A stretch of DNA of 64,000 nt from positions 11,080,459 through 11,144,458 of the forward strand of contig NC_046626.1 in NCBI RefSeq assembly GCF_900324465.2. The letters run 5' to 3'. A program made the translations under genes and the position numbers. Source of the stretch: Anabas testudineus (Eukaryota > Chordata > Actinopteri > Anabantiformes > Anabantidae). Within the stretch, counting starts at the first letter, position 1, and every line of letters starts with the position of its first letter. The notes beneath the pieces are model-generated. The model worked only from the letters and a program-made list of their open reading frames with translations. It did no database searches and was not told the DNA's origin. Positions 10,081-21,889 of the stretch are shown here, one piece after another.

Positions 10081-13000
10081 TTACTTAGAGACAGCTTTCT
10101 CCGCCTGGTGTCGCTGATGGCTGTGAGCGTGCCTGTCACAACAAAGGTTATTGGAGTCAGCACAGTTTATACAGTAATGTACAAAATACAGCTATAGAGA
10201 ATAAGACACGTATGACAGATAGAAGAACAGACAAAGGTTGTAACTTTACCTGGTGAGGTCCTCTATGTCCACCAGCATGGCGTCCTGCTCCACATGCAGC
10301 TCATCCCTCATTAGCAGCAACTGCACCAGCTCCTCGTTCAAACCTGTGTAAGATAGAAAAAAGCAATTCCCCAATTAGATACAATAAAATGTACATGAAC
10401 CTTCTTCCTTAAATATTTCTGAATAGGGACTGAAGAATATGAGTAAGAATCAACATCCAAGAAGCTTAGAGAGTAACTTTAGGTAAAAAACTTGTGGTAA
10501 TTTCCCAACAAGGTCAATCAAATGCAAAATTTCAAAAAGAGTGTGAAGAAGTTCAAATCAATGCTGTTATTTTCTCATTTCTTAAAATTGGACCTAGTGA
10601 AGAAAAATGTTTTTCATCTGCTAACAACCATGCCATTGTAATTGGTGGCTAGTACAATGCTGCCGTATGTATAGGAGGTGTAATGGGTTTATCGATGACA
10701 CATATGTGTGTTTGTCCTTGTATCTGTTCTACTTACTCTGAATCTGTGAGTGTAAGTCATTCGTGATGACTTGTAGCTGTCCAAGACTCATGTCCCTCAT
10801 GTCACCTTGCCTCAGATTTCTCTTCATCAAACCCTCACTGATGTGAGGCAGATGAGGAAGCTGAGTATATAAACACACACGGGTATGATTACTGCAAAAC
10901 TCAGGTTGAATGAATAAATACTAAAACATTATTCAGTACTGATCAACTTAATCAACAAGACATCTTGATCTTTGTATCCATCTGCATTTGCAAATGCCCC
11001 TCATTCATCAACTGTAGAAAACTTTTTGTGCTCTTTTGTTAACTTGCAAAGGGGGTTTCTCTTAGTCCCACACACATAATGTACTTATTCAAGTAATTAA
11101 GAGCTCCACAAATACACACACACACACACATATACATGTCCTCAGAGCTGTCTCTCACTGACTAACCAAGTCAGCCACAGGTGAACGTCTGTGTAGTTGG
11201 ATTTGCCTCTCCACCTCCACCTGCATGCGGGCCATGGGTCGAGCTAGAGCCAATGCCACACGGGCCTCCTCCTGCAGTCTCCGCTGCACCCGCCAGAACC
11301 CGCTGCAGTCATCTAGCGGGTCGGAGTCCTCCTCTGCCGTGTCCCGGTCAGATAACGAGGAACTTTGCTTGCTCTGCAACATGTGGAAATGATATCACAG
11401 CCATGATGTTCTCAGTTGTTATTACAAAGAGGGATGAGAGTAGTGGAACAACATATGCAAAAAAACAGAGATAATATATTTAAGCTGTGCATACCACAGG
11501 AGACAACGGTGTGTCCAGACTAGTCTCTGTCCTGCTGTCCTCAGCATCACTGTCTTTGTCACTGCTGCTGTCATTAACAAAACACACCTGCAGGTTCACA
11601 CCACTCTGGAGCCTGCAAAGAAAGACACGAAGAGTAAGGAACACCAGACACTGAAAAACAATTTTTAGTCATAGTGAAACCTACTGTATGGGTAAAAAAA
11701 AAAAGGGAACTCACACAAAAACAAACAGCATTTTTAAATGAAAAAAGCCACAACATGCAGAACTTAGGCCTCTATATTCATTCCCGGAAAGTTGATCCTA
11801 AAAGGCATTTTGTAATTTGCATTGTAATTGTGCACATTCAATTGTGAGAGCAGTATATAAGTATTTTAGAATCATAAAGTGAGCGTCAACAAGCATTTAT
11901 TTTAATTTGGATGCTTACTGTAATTTCCTCTAAAAACCAAAAGTATTATCAGAAAGTTTGGTGGCTCACTGTACTGCACTGCACGTCATGTGCCCTATTC
12001 CAGTGGGGCATAAGCTGGATTTTTCGGCAGTATTTTCCTTACCGATGCACTGATACACTCCAGCACATAAAAATGTTCATGGGAATTATGACACGGATGG
12101 CAAACTTGCTTCTTAGTAAGATAAGTCCCTTGGTGTTTTTTCCGGTCTAGGGTTAAGTCCCTTTGTTTCAGTTAAGGGAAACGTTCACACCTTTTCCTGT
12201 TTCAACATAAATGAGGTCTGTAAAGAAACACTCTTCACTCATCCAGAGCTGATGTAAAAAAGTTGCCTGGCCTGGAAGCAACTCTGACCTCAACCCATCC
12301 CAGTCTCTTTAAATTAGCAGCTATCCTGCAACTCATTTCCCCAACATGAAGAAATGGCCCAACCTGATCTCACTAATGCTCTAGGTTTAAAGAGAGCAAA
12401 TCACTGCAGCAAGGGTCTAAAATCGTTGGAAAGACTTTCCAAGTAGAGGCCAGTCGGTTGTTGTAGCAGACGATTACCTGGATGTTTCAGAGTTGCATGT
12501 TTAATGACGACATGTTCACACAGGAACAAAAGCAACTGAAAGCTTTAATGTAACAGCTAAAATTACAATCACAAGGCCCTCCCCGGTAGTTTCGCATTGA
12601 AACCTCAACCTCAACCTTTCCAGGAGCTCAAAACACCATTCACTGAATTCCACTTTATTATATTAACAACACAAGTGACCTCCCCCGACACGGGGATGAG
12701 AACAATAACTTGCATCACAACACACAAAATGGACAAATGGGTCTGGAATTTCCACTCTGAACCAAAGCCCAGAGCGTGCACCTCTGTCTCCACTGGAGGT
12801 CACGTGGCTCTATATCCACCAATCACAGCTCCTGACTCATTACGAGCATCACTTCTTCTTTCATGTGGACCACAGACAGACTGCATTTCCTTTCCTACGG
12901 AGGGGGGGAGGCACTGTATTTAATATAAACGCCACCTCTGACGAAAAAGGCAAAGTCACAGAAAGTTACTACAGGTCAAAGGTGTCATGTAATGAAAGTA

Positions 13001-13160
13001 AAGTTATGTTGCCTTTGGTTGATCCTATGTCTGATGTAATACAACTTGTTCAATTGTGTCTAAAACAAACATGAAATGTCAGTTTCATTAAGGGAAAATT
13101 ACCTGTACAGTGTACAGGTTAGTGCACAAATTATTAACATTAAATCACAGGAAGACTAAT

Positions 13161-13192
<32 letters not shown>

Positions 13193-16100
13193 CATAAAAT
13201 TCTGAATTATATTGGAATTTAACAAACATATACAAATATTTGAAAAATATATTTCACATTTTCTAACATTTTTCAGTGGAGATAGCTATTTCCAGCATCG
13301 GACACGTCACGCCTATATATATCCTATGAGAAGTATGTTCTGAGTTTCTCTCACAGCAAAACAACACACAACAGAGGTCCCCTTTGCCTATTCTTTTCAC
13401 GCTCTTGTTGTTCTTTGTTCTACTGCGGCTGTAAAGTAGTTATTGTTCAGGTCGATGTCAATTCCCTTGGACTGACTGTAAAAAATGTATGTGGCTTTCC
13501 GGGAAACCTTTCACTTTCTTTTTGGCATGCCTGTCAGTTTAATGACTCACACATTCTCTTCCTCTGTTAGTTTCCAAAATCCATTGTAGACACATGATAA
13601 TTCTTAATTATTTACTTGACCCATCTTATTGCACTCTGTTGCTACTCTCTGATCCATGACTCACTGTTTCTTCAAACAACCCACTGTCATTTACTGTCAT
13701 TTACTGTCATTTACAATACACAGAAACCAACAATGGCCTCAGACGGGGTTTTGTCTTTTGCATTTGTGTGTTTTAAGTTTATGGCTCTTCTTGTTCTTGT
13801 AACTCTGTTGTTCGGGAGTTTGGTACTGAACAGCTCTCTCTACTGGACTGAGAATCAGGCAACTAGTCAAACACTACATCACTGTCCTGTGAAAACATTT
13901 AAGAGCTAAAAAACACGTTTATTGCTTTGTGACTGTTTTTTTTTTTTTTTTTTTTGTACAAATAACCCACTGGGGTTTTCTGTCTTTTATTTGTAAGAAG
14001 ATGCCTAATAAAATCTCCCTAGTTCAAACACCAACACATAATATTTTACTTTATCTTGAAAATTTCTAAATCATTTGTAGATATGTGCTATTTCATTGTT
14101 TCATTTCAAAGTTGTTTCAAAGACAGCTAGACTGACATAAGCACTGCCTATAATGGGAATCTAGAAATCACTAATACACTCATGTAGTGTGAATAAGGAG
14201 GTTCATAACATAAGCAGCACGTTCAGTCTACAAACCTACAATCAAGTTCTAAACATAATTTCATGCTTAACATAGATTAATAATGTTATTAGATAATCAA
14301 TAATTAACTGGGTCTAGGTATGATTATGATGCTGTTTGACTGCCAATCTTCCCAGAATAGAATCTAGAAAACAGCAGTAGATCCAACGGGCCAGCTGTCT
14401 GCAGCTAAAACAAACATGTTGGTACGAGGCTTCAAAAGCCTACATTGATCAAACGATGACACGCTCATATCCACACACACACTCGATTCAAACCCACCGG
14501 GAGGACGGGCCGTTTTTACTGCAGCTGGTGTAGATGACTGGCTCGTCGTCATAGAAACTGCCAAGGGCAAGTCTCTGCCTGATGGACTCTCTCTCGTTCC
14601 TCTGGGCCTGCGAGAAACACAGAAAAATGCATGGATAAGAACGGTATTAGTAAAAGTGCTGCTCCTCCACTGTCATCTCTGCTCGATTGATCAAGTAGGA
14701 CACAAACTGTGCAGACTGATATTTAAATTAGAGCTATAAATACTCTGGTGGTACCGACAATAGAAAAGGATCAAATTAAAACATGAGAAAGGACAAAGAA
14801 CATGTAGTGTATGGATTATGTAAGGAAGGATGTTGACTGCCTCTCACACATCAACATGATCTATCTTTGGGCTCTATAAAGACTCAGTCATTACAGACTA
14901 TAGGCCAACAGCAGGGGCTGGTATAGAAAATGTTGGGATGAATAAATCTGGCATATCTTCAGGTCTCATAACACCCTGTTTAAATGTATACAGCATGTTT
15001 GTTTGTTTGTTTGTTTGTTTTCTCTTTGCAGGTCTAAACATAAAAAATGACCATGTAATCTATTACTGTTGTAAGTATTTGTTCATTTTTGTAAATGTGA
15101 CACTTTTACATTATCCAAAGCGACTTACAGGGTACAGGACAACAAGGGCAGGATAAGCATAAGGAGGTCTTGCCTAAGACCCCCTACTACACTATCCTGC
15201 CACTTCGCTTCCTATTGTTAACCAAACACACCAATCAATTAACCCTTAGGGTCTTTGGGAATGAGTAACTAAACGACTACATTTGTTGTAATTCACCAAT
15301 ATCAATCATTTTCTCATTTCTTCTCTGACATTTCATTATCAAGACAGCAGCTAATGTTTTCAGTAAAGGGTTTACAAATTCTGTCCTTTCCAGCTCAAGC
15401 TGATGATTCAAAATGCCAAGTCACTCTGTACTAATTACCCAAATATGGCTCTTTACATTTGACATTTGCTCAGCTCTCCTCAAGTTTATCTCCAGGAATA
15501 ATGTTTTCACAATGTTTCTCAACATCTGAGTTTCACTGCCCTGATTTAATTTTAATCCTTTTCCATCGGCTCTTCCTCTTCTTCTCCTCCTACGTCTTCA
15601 GTTCCCATCTTTCCCTGAATCATCATCTCAGCTTCCACTCTGCTTACCCTGATCTGATTTCTTTTTCCAAGTATTTGAGCTGCATTGGTTTTTGAAATTC
15701 TACATTTTTTCTCAGTGCTGAGAAATACCAAATGGGCACCGTTTCTATTATGGCTCCATAGGAAAATATTTTTAGGTGATGGCCAAATGCCCACATGTTC
15801 TAAAGCTGCTTACAACCGCTAAATAACACCCTTACCTGTCAGCAGTCTCTTTCTGTAAATAACTTCAAAACTGTTCCAACATGCACACACCCTCTCTTTT
15901 TTTGTGACGCATCATTACACGAAGCTGTGATGTAAGAGCATTAATCATATTTGACCGCCTCTGCTGATCTACTTGAGACAACCGGATGTTCTCCTTAATA
16001 AGAAACTGTCTACGCACATGGATTGACACCCAGTCTATTTTATCCTTTTATTCTCCTATACATAACAAAGTATGTGGTACGGCATCATCTTGCGTCTTGT

Positions 16101-16193
16101 GGTCACTGTAAAAGAGATTTATAATTTATGAAGAACTTAAAATAACACATCCTCCTACATGCATTATCCAGAGATGAGCAGCTAAACATTACC

Positions 16194-16285
<92 letters not shown>

Positions 16286-17897
16286 TACAGTATCAAGTTG
16301 TAAAACATACCCACTAGCTTTACAATCGCTCTCCTGTCCATCCTGTATAGCTGATTCATTCAACAGCAACACACCCATGATGGGTACTAGTCATGGAGTC
16401 CTGTAAACGTAATGCTACATACGCTACACACATCCATATGCAAACACAAATTAATTAACACACCTGGTAAACGCGTTTCTCCTGGTGCACCATCCTTCAG
16501 TGCATCGTACTATAACAGCCAGCGAGCCTTTCTCTATACTGCAGTGAAGCTAGACCCAGGAGACCCTGTCATATACTGCAGCTCTGTGCAGGAGAGCAAG
16601 AGAGGGAGGGAGAAGAAAGCAGAGAGAGGAGGGGTTGGGTGGGCGTTGTGGAGAGGAAAGAGTGGGAAGAGACGGAAGTGGAGGTAGAGAGACAGACGAG
16701 GGATGGGAGATACAGAGCTGCTCAGTGCTGCCACTGCTCTCCTGATATGTAATCTGTTCCTCCATCTTCCTCACTTGCTGTTTGTCTCTTGGTTTCTCCT
16801 CTATGTTTGATTGCTTTATTTGAAGGAACAGAACAAAGAACAGCATCTAGAAGTCTGACTCCTGATAAGAGGGAACAGATATCATAGATTTATAGAAATA
16901 CAGACAGATTATTGGACCATAGCAAGGTAAGTGAGGTGGGCTAAAAGGCCAGGCTAAAAATAGCCTGATAAATGAGATTGCAACAATGGAAAACAAATGC
17001 ATTAAAGAAGCTATGGTTCAACCTCTCCCAATGAGTGTTAGCCCTTCTGAGCAACACTGACACGGTGCCTGCATCTGTTCATTGGCCCAAATCAGAGTGA
17101 TGAATTTTGAATTGCACAATATCTGTTTGTTTTGTCTCCTAAAGGAATTTGCTTCAGCCTCGTTCCACATGACAGATTCGAGTGTGATGATCCGTAAGAG
17201 ACACAAGAAAACACAGGGTGCTCGTGTCCACACGTGCATATAAAAAACACAAATGCATAGTTACCAAAGTGCTGTGTCAGAGTGTCAGCAGTGGGCTGAT
17301 TAAACAAAATAATGTTTTGAATCATCTTTCACATGTATCATGGGATGATACATTACTAACTATACTACATCTACATACTGTATATAGAAACCAAATCCAA
17401 CATAGTGTAGGACTGCAAATGCTTGTTATGTGTTACATTGTCTATACATTTAATTGTCTTTTAATCTAGATTTTTACATTTCCACATTTTATTATTATTT
17501 TTTTGTTGTTGTTGTTGTCCCTATTTGTTTCCTGGTTGTTGTGATAAAAGAGATGTAGTGAAATTTGTCTGTACAAATGGATTCAAGAGGGAGTAATTCG
17601 GTGCTTGTGTAGTTAAAAATGAATGAGACAAAAACTTACAGAGATGCTGGAGAGTCTGGTTCGCCCTCCACTGCAACACTGTCCACTGTCTCCTGCCTGT
17701 CGTGCAAAAATATCCTGGAGCTCGTCAGCCCAGCTGCGGCTGTTTACCATGCAGCCCCTTGCTCCTATCTGCTGTTGTATGTCAGAGTTGCCATCAACTC
17801 CACAGTCCTGCCACCAGTGGCCTGTTGTGGGCTTTCTTGTGAATACCTCCTCATCCTCTTCCTCATCCATGTCCATGTCCATATCATAGTCCTCCAT
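10081..17897 (-). CDS. schip1: Schwannomin-interacting protein 1
   Basis: Seven coding exons join in frame to 320 residues: 17897-17640, 14607-14498, 11612-11495, 11373-11167, 10860-10737, 10343-10250, 10132-10081. From exon 2 onward it matches SCHIP1 closely: [65 protein letters not shown], then the C-terminal coiled coil ([56 protein letters not shown]). SCHIP1 binds merlin/NF2 and ankyrin-G and works at axon initial segments and nodes. Exon 1 is different: an acidic start ([17 protein letters not shown]) and a Cys/Trp segment that I do not recognise from mammals, so it is probably one of several alternative first exons. IQCJ exons, fused to SCHIP1 in mammals, were not seen in the window. 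Confidence 0.93.
13162..13191. repeat. (CA)n microsatellite in a schip1 intron
   Basis: About 15 uninterrupted CA units. Confidence 0.95.
14998..15020. repeat. (GTTT)n microsatellite in schip1 intron 1
   Basis: Five to six perfect tetramer units. Confidence 0.9.
15097..15190. repeat. Teleost interspersed repeat fragment
   Basis: The segment has the phrase TTATCCAAAGCGACTTACA followed by a sequence ending in TTGCCTAAGACCCCCTA. I remember this phrase as recurring in many fish genomes as part of a dispersed repeat, but I cannot assign the family from one copy. Confidence 0.45.
16199..16290. repeat. (TG)n(TA)n microsatellite in schip1 intron 1
   Basis: A short GT tract runs into more than 30 TA units. 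Small open frames here encode only Tyr/Ile runs and are not genes. Confidence 0.95.
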
Positions 17898-19347
17898 GAA
17901 GACAAAACGTGTGGAGCAGGTGTAGCAAATGTCAGAGTTGGGGGAGGGGCTAAATGCTCTGGCAGTTAATACAGCCAAAGATAAACTTAAGATATTCAGA
18001 TGTCGGACACAGATGTTACTGAAATCAACCACTTCAATGCTGCAGATTAACCTCGTTCATTTCTATGTCTCCTGTAGTAATACAGATAAAACAAATTAAT
18101 ACAACATGAGCCTAATCAGTAAACTGTTCAAATATCTCTTTTGTGGACACTGTTCTAACTCTGTTTTCAGGTTGTTCATTTACAAATACAAGTGATATGA
18201 ACCATATAACGCAGAAATGGCCTGGTCTACCATACTAAATTCAATTAAATTCTAAATCACATATGAAGTAAAATAGAAAATTAATACATAGTACATGCTG
18301 TGCATAACTCACCTACATTGTAGAAATGCAACCAGATCCTAAGATGCTCAAAATAAAATGTAAAAAAAAGAAAGGAAAAAACCAAACAAAACAGTGTTGC
18401 ATCAGAGGACAACTGCTTTTTCCATGTTAGATCGAGATTTTAGGATTTTTTGCTCTAAGTGAGGAAAAAATGCAGACAACCATCCAGGCTTTCAAAGAGA
18501 CCCGAGTTACATGTCTTCCTATTGTCACGTGTGGCTTAGTTTCAGTGACGTGTATATGTGTGCATGAGGGAGTGTGTGTCATCACGGCATGCCCAGAGGA
18601 GAGAGCACCATGTGGAAATATATAGGAACAGACAGAATGGGGTGCATGTGCTGTGTGTATAGGAGCAAGTATCACATTCACATTATTAAGTATAGAACTT
18701 TTTTTTTTTTTGAGAAAGGGAGTTTTTCAATTTATTCCATAAAAGATGGAGAACTTTGTTTCTGCAATATCATTTCACATTTATTTAGTTGCTCCCATCT
18801 GGTCTTCCTTTGGCAGGACCACTGGAGCAGTATGAGAGGAGGGGCCTTGGGTACAAGAGAGTTCATTTTAAATCACTGAGATGTTAAGAAAAAAACAAAA
18901 AACAAAAAAGCACACAGAATGAGGCAATTTAACAAAATGAGAACTAGAATTTGGATTATGCATTTGGCCAAATTACATTTGTGATCATTACATTTCTTTT
19001 AGAGGCATTTACTTAACAGAAGTCCATCAGGTTTATATTTTTTATCTGGCAATACAGAGTGGGCACACAGATGTCATTGACTTTTGGCAGACTGACTCCT
19101 GAGGTAAGTTTGCAGCCCAGAAGAGATAGTGTGGAATTAAGGTGCAATACACCAAGTTATTACTTTACTGAAGCTTTTAGTTTGAAATGTGACATTTGTA
19201 CATTGAAGCAAAAAGGGTGGTAGAATTACGTAGGTGTAGTCACTCATTTTGTAAATAACCCCCCCCCCACATTACACTCGTAGAGCATAAGAAAATAAAA
19301 TGCATTACAGATTGGCAGGAGATAGACAACATTTTAATGATGGCATG
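17898..19347. other. Spacer upstream of schip1 exon 1
   Basis: The open frame of schip1 exon 1 continues upstream of its first ATG, so 17898-18032 is either 5' leader or, less likely, more coding sequence from another isoform. Beyond it I see AT-rich DNA with homopolymer runs (for example near 18702-18712 and 19260-19270) and no gene. Confidence 0.45.
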
Positions 19348-19353
19348 TTTATT
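19348..19353 (-). terminator. Poly(A) signal of the ZP-N-like repeat gene
   Basis: AATAAA on the minus strand lies 148 bases after the stop codon at 19503-19501. It is the first canonical signal downstream. Confidence 0.5.
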
Positions 19354-19500
19354 CAGTGCTCAGCAACACCAGATACAAGCCCCTGAAAAAAAAAATAATA
19401 ATAATAAATTACTGGTTAGAAAATTCTGTAGAATTGAATTCATTCAATGTAAATAAGTCCACTTACCATTTAGAGTTCAGCCTTGTCTAGATAGGTTTTT

Positions 19501-21889
19501 CTAATCAAATTGTCGATTTTTCAAATGTCGCCAAAAGTAATATGGGTGTTTGTAGTAAACATCTTCAGGGGGATTCACTTGAGGGGGGGCTCCTGTGGTT
19601 GTGGAAGAAGTAGTTCTTGAACGACCAAAAGTAGTGCCTCTATGATGTGGCCAACCAAAACCATGATACCAAGGATAATATGGAATAGGATATGCAGGCG
19701 GATTCATTTGAGGGGGTGCTTCCATGGTTGTGTCAGGCTGAGGAGTAGTAGTTGTGGAGCGACTAAAAATCTGTCCACGTGGCCAGCCATAGCGGGAGTA
19801 CCAAGGATAATATGGGATAGGATATGCAGGTGGATTCATTTGAGGGGGTGCTTCCGTGGTTGTGTTAGGCTGAGGAGTAGTTGTGGAGGGACCAAAAATT
19901 TGTCCTTGTGGCCAGCCATAGCTTGGACACCAAGGACAATATTGGACAGGATATGCAGGTGGATTCATTTGAGGGGGTGCTTTCGTGGTTGTATCAGGCT
20001 GAGGAGTAGTTGTGGAGGGACCAAAAATTTGTCCATGTGGCCAGCCAAAGCTTGGATACCAAGGATAATATTTGACAGGATATGCAGGTGGATTTGTTTG
20101 AGGGGGTGCTTCCGTGGTTGTATCAGGCTGAGGAGTAGTTGTGGAGGGACCAAAAATTTGTCCTTGTTGCCAGTCATAGTTTGGATACCAAGGATAATAT
20201 TTGACAGGATATGCAGGTGGATTTGTTTGAGGGGGTGCTTCCGTGGTTGTATCAGGCTGAGGAGTAGTTGTGGAGGGACCAAAAATTTGTCCTTGTTGCC
20301 AGTCATAGTTTGGATACCAAGGATAATATTTGACAGGATATGCAGGTGGATTTGTTTGAGGGGGTGCTTCCGTGGTTGTATCAGGCTGAGGAGTAGTTGT
20401 GGAGGGACCAAAAATTTGTCCTTGTGGCCAGTCAAAGCTTTGATACCAAGGATAATATTTGACAGGATACGCAGGTGGATTCGTTTGAGGGGGTGCTTCC
20501 GTGGTTGTATCAGGCTGAGGAGTAGTTGTGGAGGGACCAAAAATTTGTCCTTGTGGCCAGCCAAAGCTTTGATACCAAGGATAATATTTGACAGGATACA
20601 CAGGTGGATTCGTTTGAGGGGGTGCTTCCGTGGTTGTGTCAGGCTGAGGAGTAGTTGTGGAGGGACCAAAAATTTGTCCTTGTTGCCAGTCATAGTTTGG
20701 ATACCAAGGATAATATTTGACAGGATATGCAGGTGGATTTGTTTGAGGGGGTGCTTCTGTGGTTGTGTTAGGCTGAGGGGGCCGAGTAGTAGTTGTAGCA
20801 GGTGTTGCAGTGGGACTTTGCAGCATGGGACAAGTAAGTCTAACTGGAATGTTCATCCAGTTCATTGGCAACACATAATATCCATTCTGAAACCAGAAAA
20901 TGTAGTAGAGAACTTAACATACTTACTAGCAAATATGAGTCCAACATTTCTAAAAGCTGACTTCATCCTAGGAGTACCACAAATCTCCATTTAGTCAAAT
21001 ATGCCTATATAGCAAACTTATTTAATTAGCTGTCCAAAAAAAAAAAAAGATACAATATGTAATGAACCCACTTTGGATTCATCACCTTTTGTTATTGGTC
21101 CAATGCTGTAGTGACTCTTAACATGTGCTTTTTGCATCATAAGTTTGCACAAGCTTACCTCATGTATCACGTTGCAGCCGTCATAGGGAACTGCTAAAAT
21201 GAGACCCAGTGAGTGCCGTCGTAATGAGTAGCCACAAGTATTAGGCACCTGGATCAGAGGAAGGTTATGTCCAATGCCTGGGAGTGAAGAGGGAACATTA
21301 ATTTAATATGGACATGTCAAGTGCTTAGATCTTCAAACAGATCTTTTGAGAAGACTGGCTTAACTGTTGTCAATACCCATGTCTAGCTGAAGGTATGCAG
21401 CTCCTGGTCCCATGGCTTTTAGCTTCATCTCTTTCTGACCACAGTACAGCATAGGGTTCAACCGCCTCCATGCCGTTTCGTAGGCATTCTCAAGCTGTAA
21501 GACAGGCCCCAACATCTCTTCAGATGTAAAGGTGATCAAATTAGTTAAAACATCCATTAGTTTTTGAATACAATTTATTTCCATGTCATGTGTGCAACTC
21601 ACAACGACATCAAAACCTTACCTGGTCCATCAGATTGAGTTGAGTCAACATGTGACAATCCATTGTTAGCTTTAGCAGCAGAAGACCTGGACTTAAAGCT
21701 AAGCTCTTTACCATTAAGGAGAATGCGTCCGGTCCTTACTTTCAACACTGGGGCATTATTAACCAACTTCCCCTGCTGAGCTGTTCTGTTCAAGTTAAAA
21801 CAAGTTAAACTCTGGGCCAACGAGAACAAGAGCAATATAATTGCTATAGATCGCCGTAATCTGCAATGCCATTCATCATCCACTGCCAT
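19501..21889 (-). CDS. Secreted protein with a ZP-N-like cysteine module and nine 43-residue Pro/Tyr/Trp/Thr repeats
   Basis: Four exons join in frame to 637 residues: 21889-21622, 21517-21377, 21277-21159, 20886-19501. I do not recognise the gene. The ATG at 21889 begins a signal peptide with a long hydrophobic core (SIAIILLLFSLAQSL). Residues of about 90-190 form a module with four spaced cysteines (LYCGQKEM, PNTCGYSL, YDGCNVI, RLTCPM), reminiscent of a ZP-N fold, whose first cysteine is also followed by G. From about residue 206 onward, nine tandem repeats contain PPQTNPPAYPVKYYPWYP and GQIFGPSTTT, then a short divergent tail. Thr/Pro clusters suggest O-glycosylation, and the many Tyr/Trp suggest cross-linking or adhesion. 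A role in the egg envelope or another extracellular coat is a guess. No transmembrane helix was seen. The exon structure and frames are convincing; the function is not known. Confidence 0.8.
19618..20796 (-). repeat. Coding minisatellite, 129-bp unit, nine copies
   Basis: The unit is 129 bp (43 codons), so copy changes keep the frame. Two consecutive units (about 20159-20416) look identical base for base, while units near the 3' end of the gene have diverged (PVQYCPWCPSYGW, PIPYYPWYSRYGW). This points to recent duplication in the middle of the array and decay at its edge. Because the period is a multiple of three, two other frames, including one on the opposite strand, also stay open for hundreds of codons. 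Confidence 0.95.

Noticed and set aside
12803-12833. E-box plus CCAAT cluster as an internal schip1 promoter
   Set aside because: Only two short motifs and no nearby first exon that joins in frame.
17898-18032. Upstream extension of schip1 exon 1
   Set aside because: It does not begin with the acidic N-terminal segment, lacks support and reads like a leader; the ATG at 17897 is preferred.
19642-20994. 450-codon open frame on the plus strand
   Set aside because: It mirrors the 129-bp coding repeat of the minus-strand gene, has no signal or domain, and the minus strand has proper splice borders and a signal peptide.
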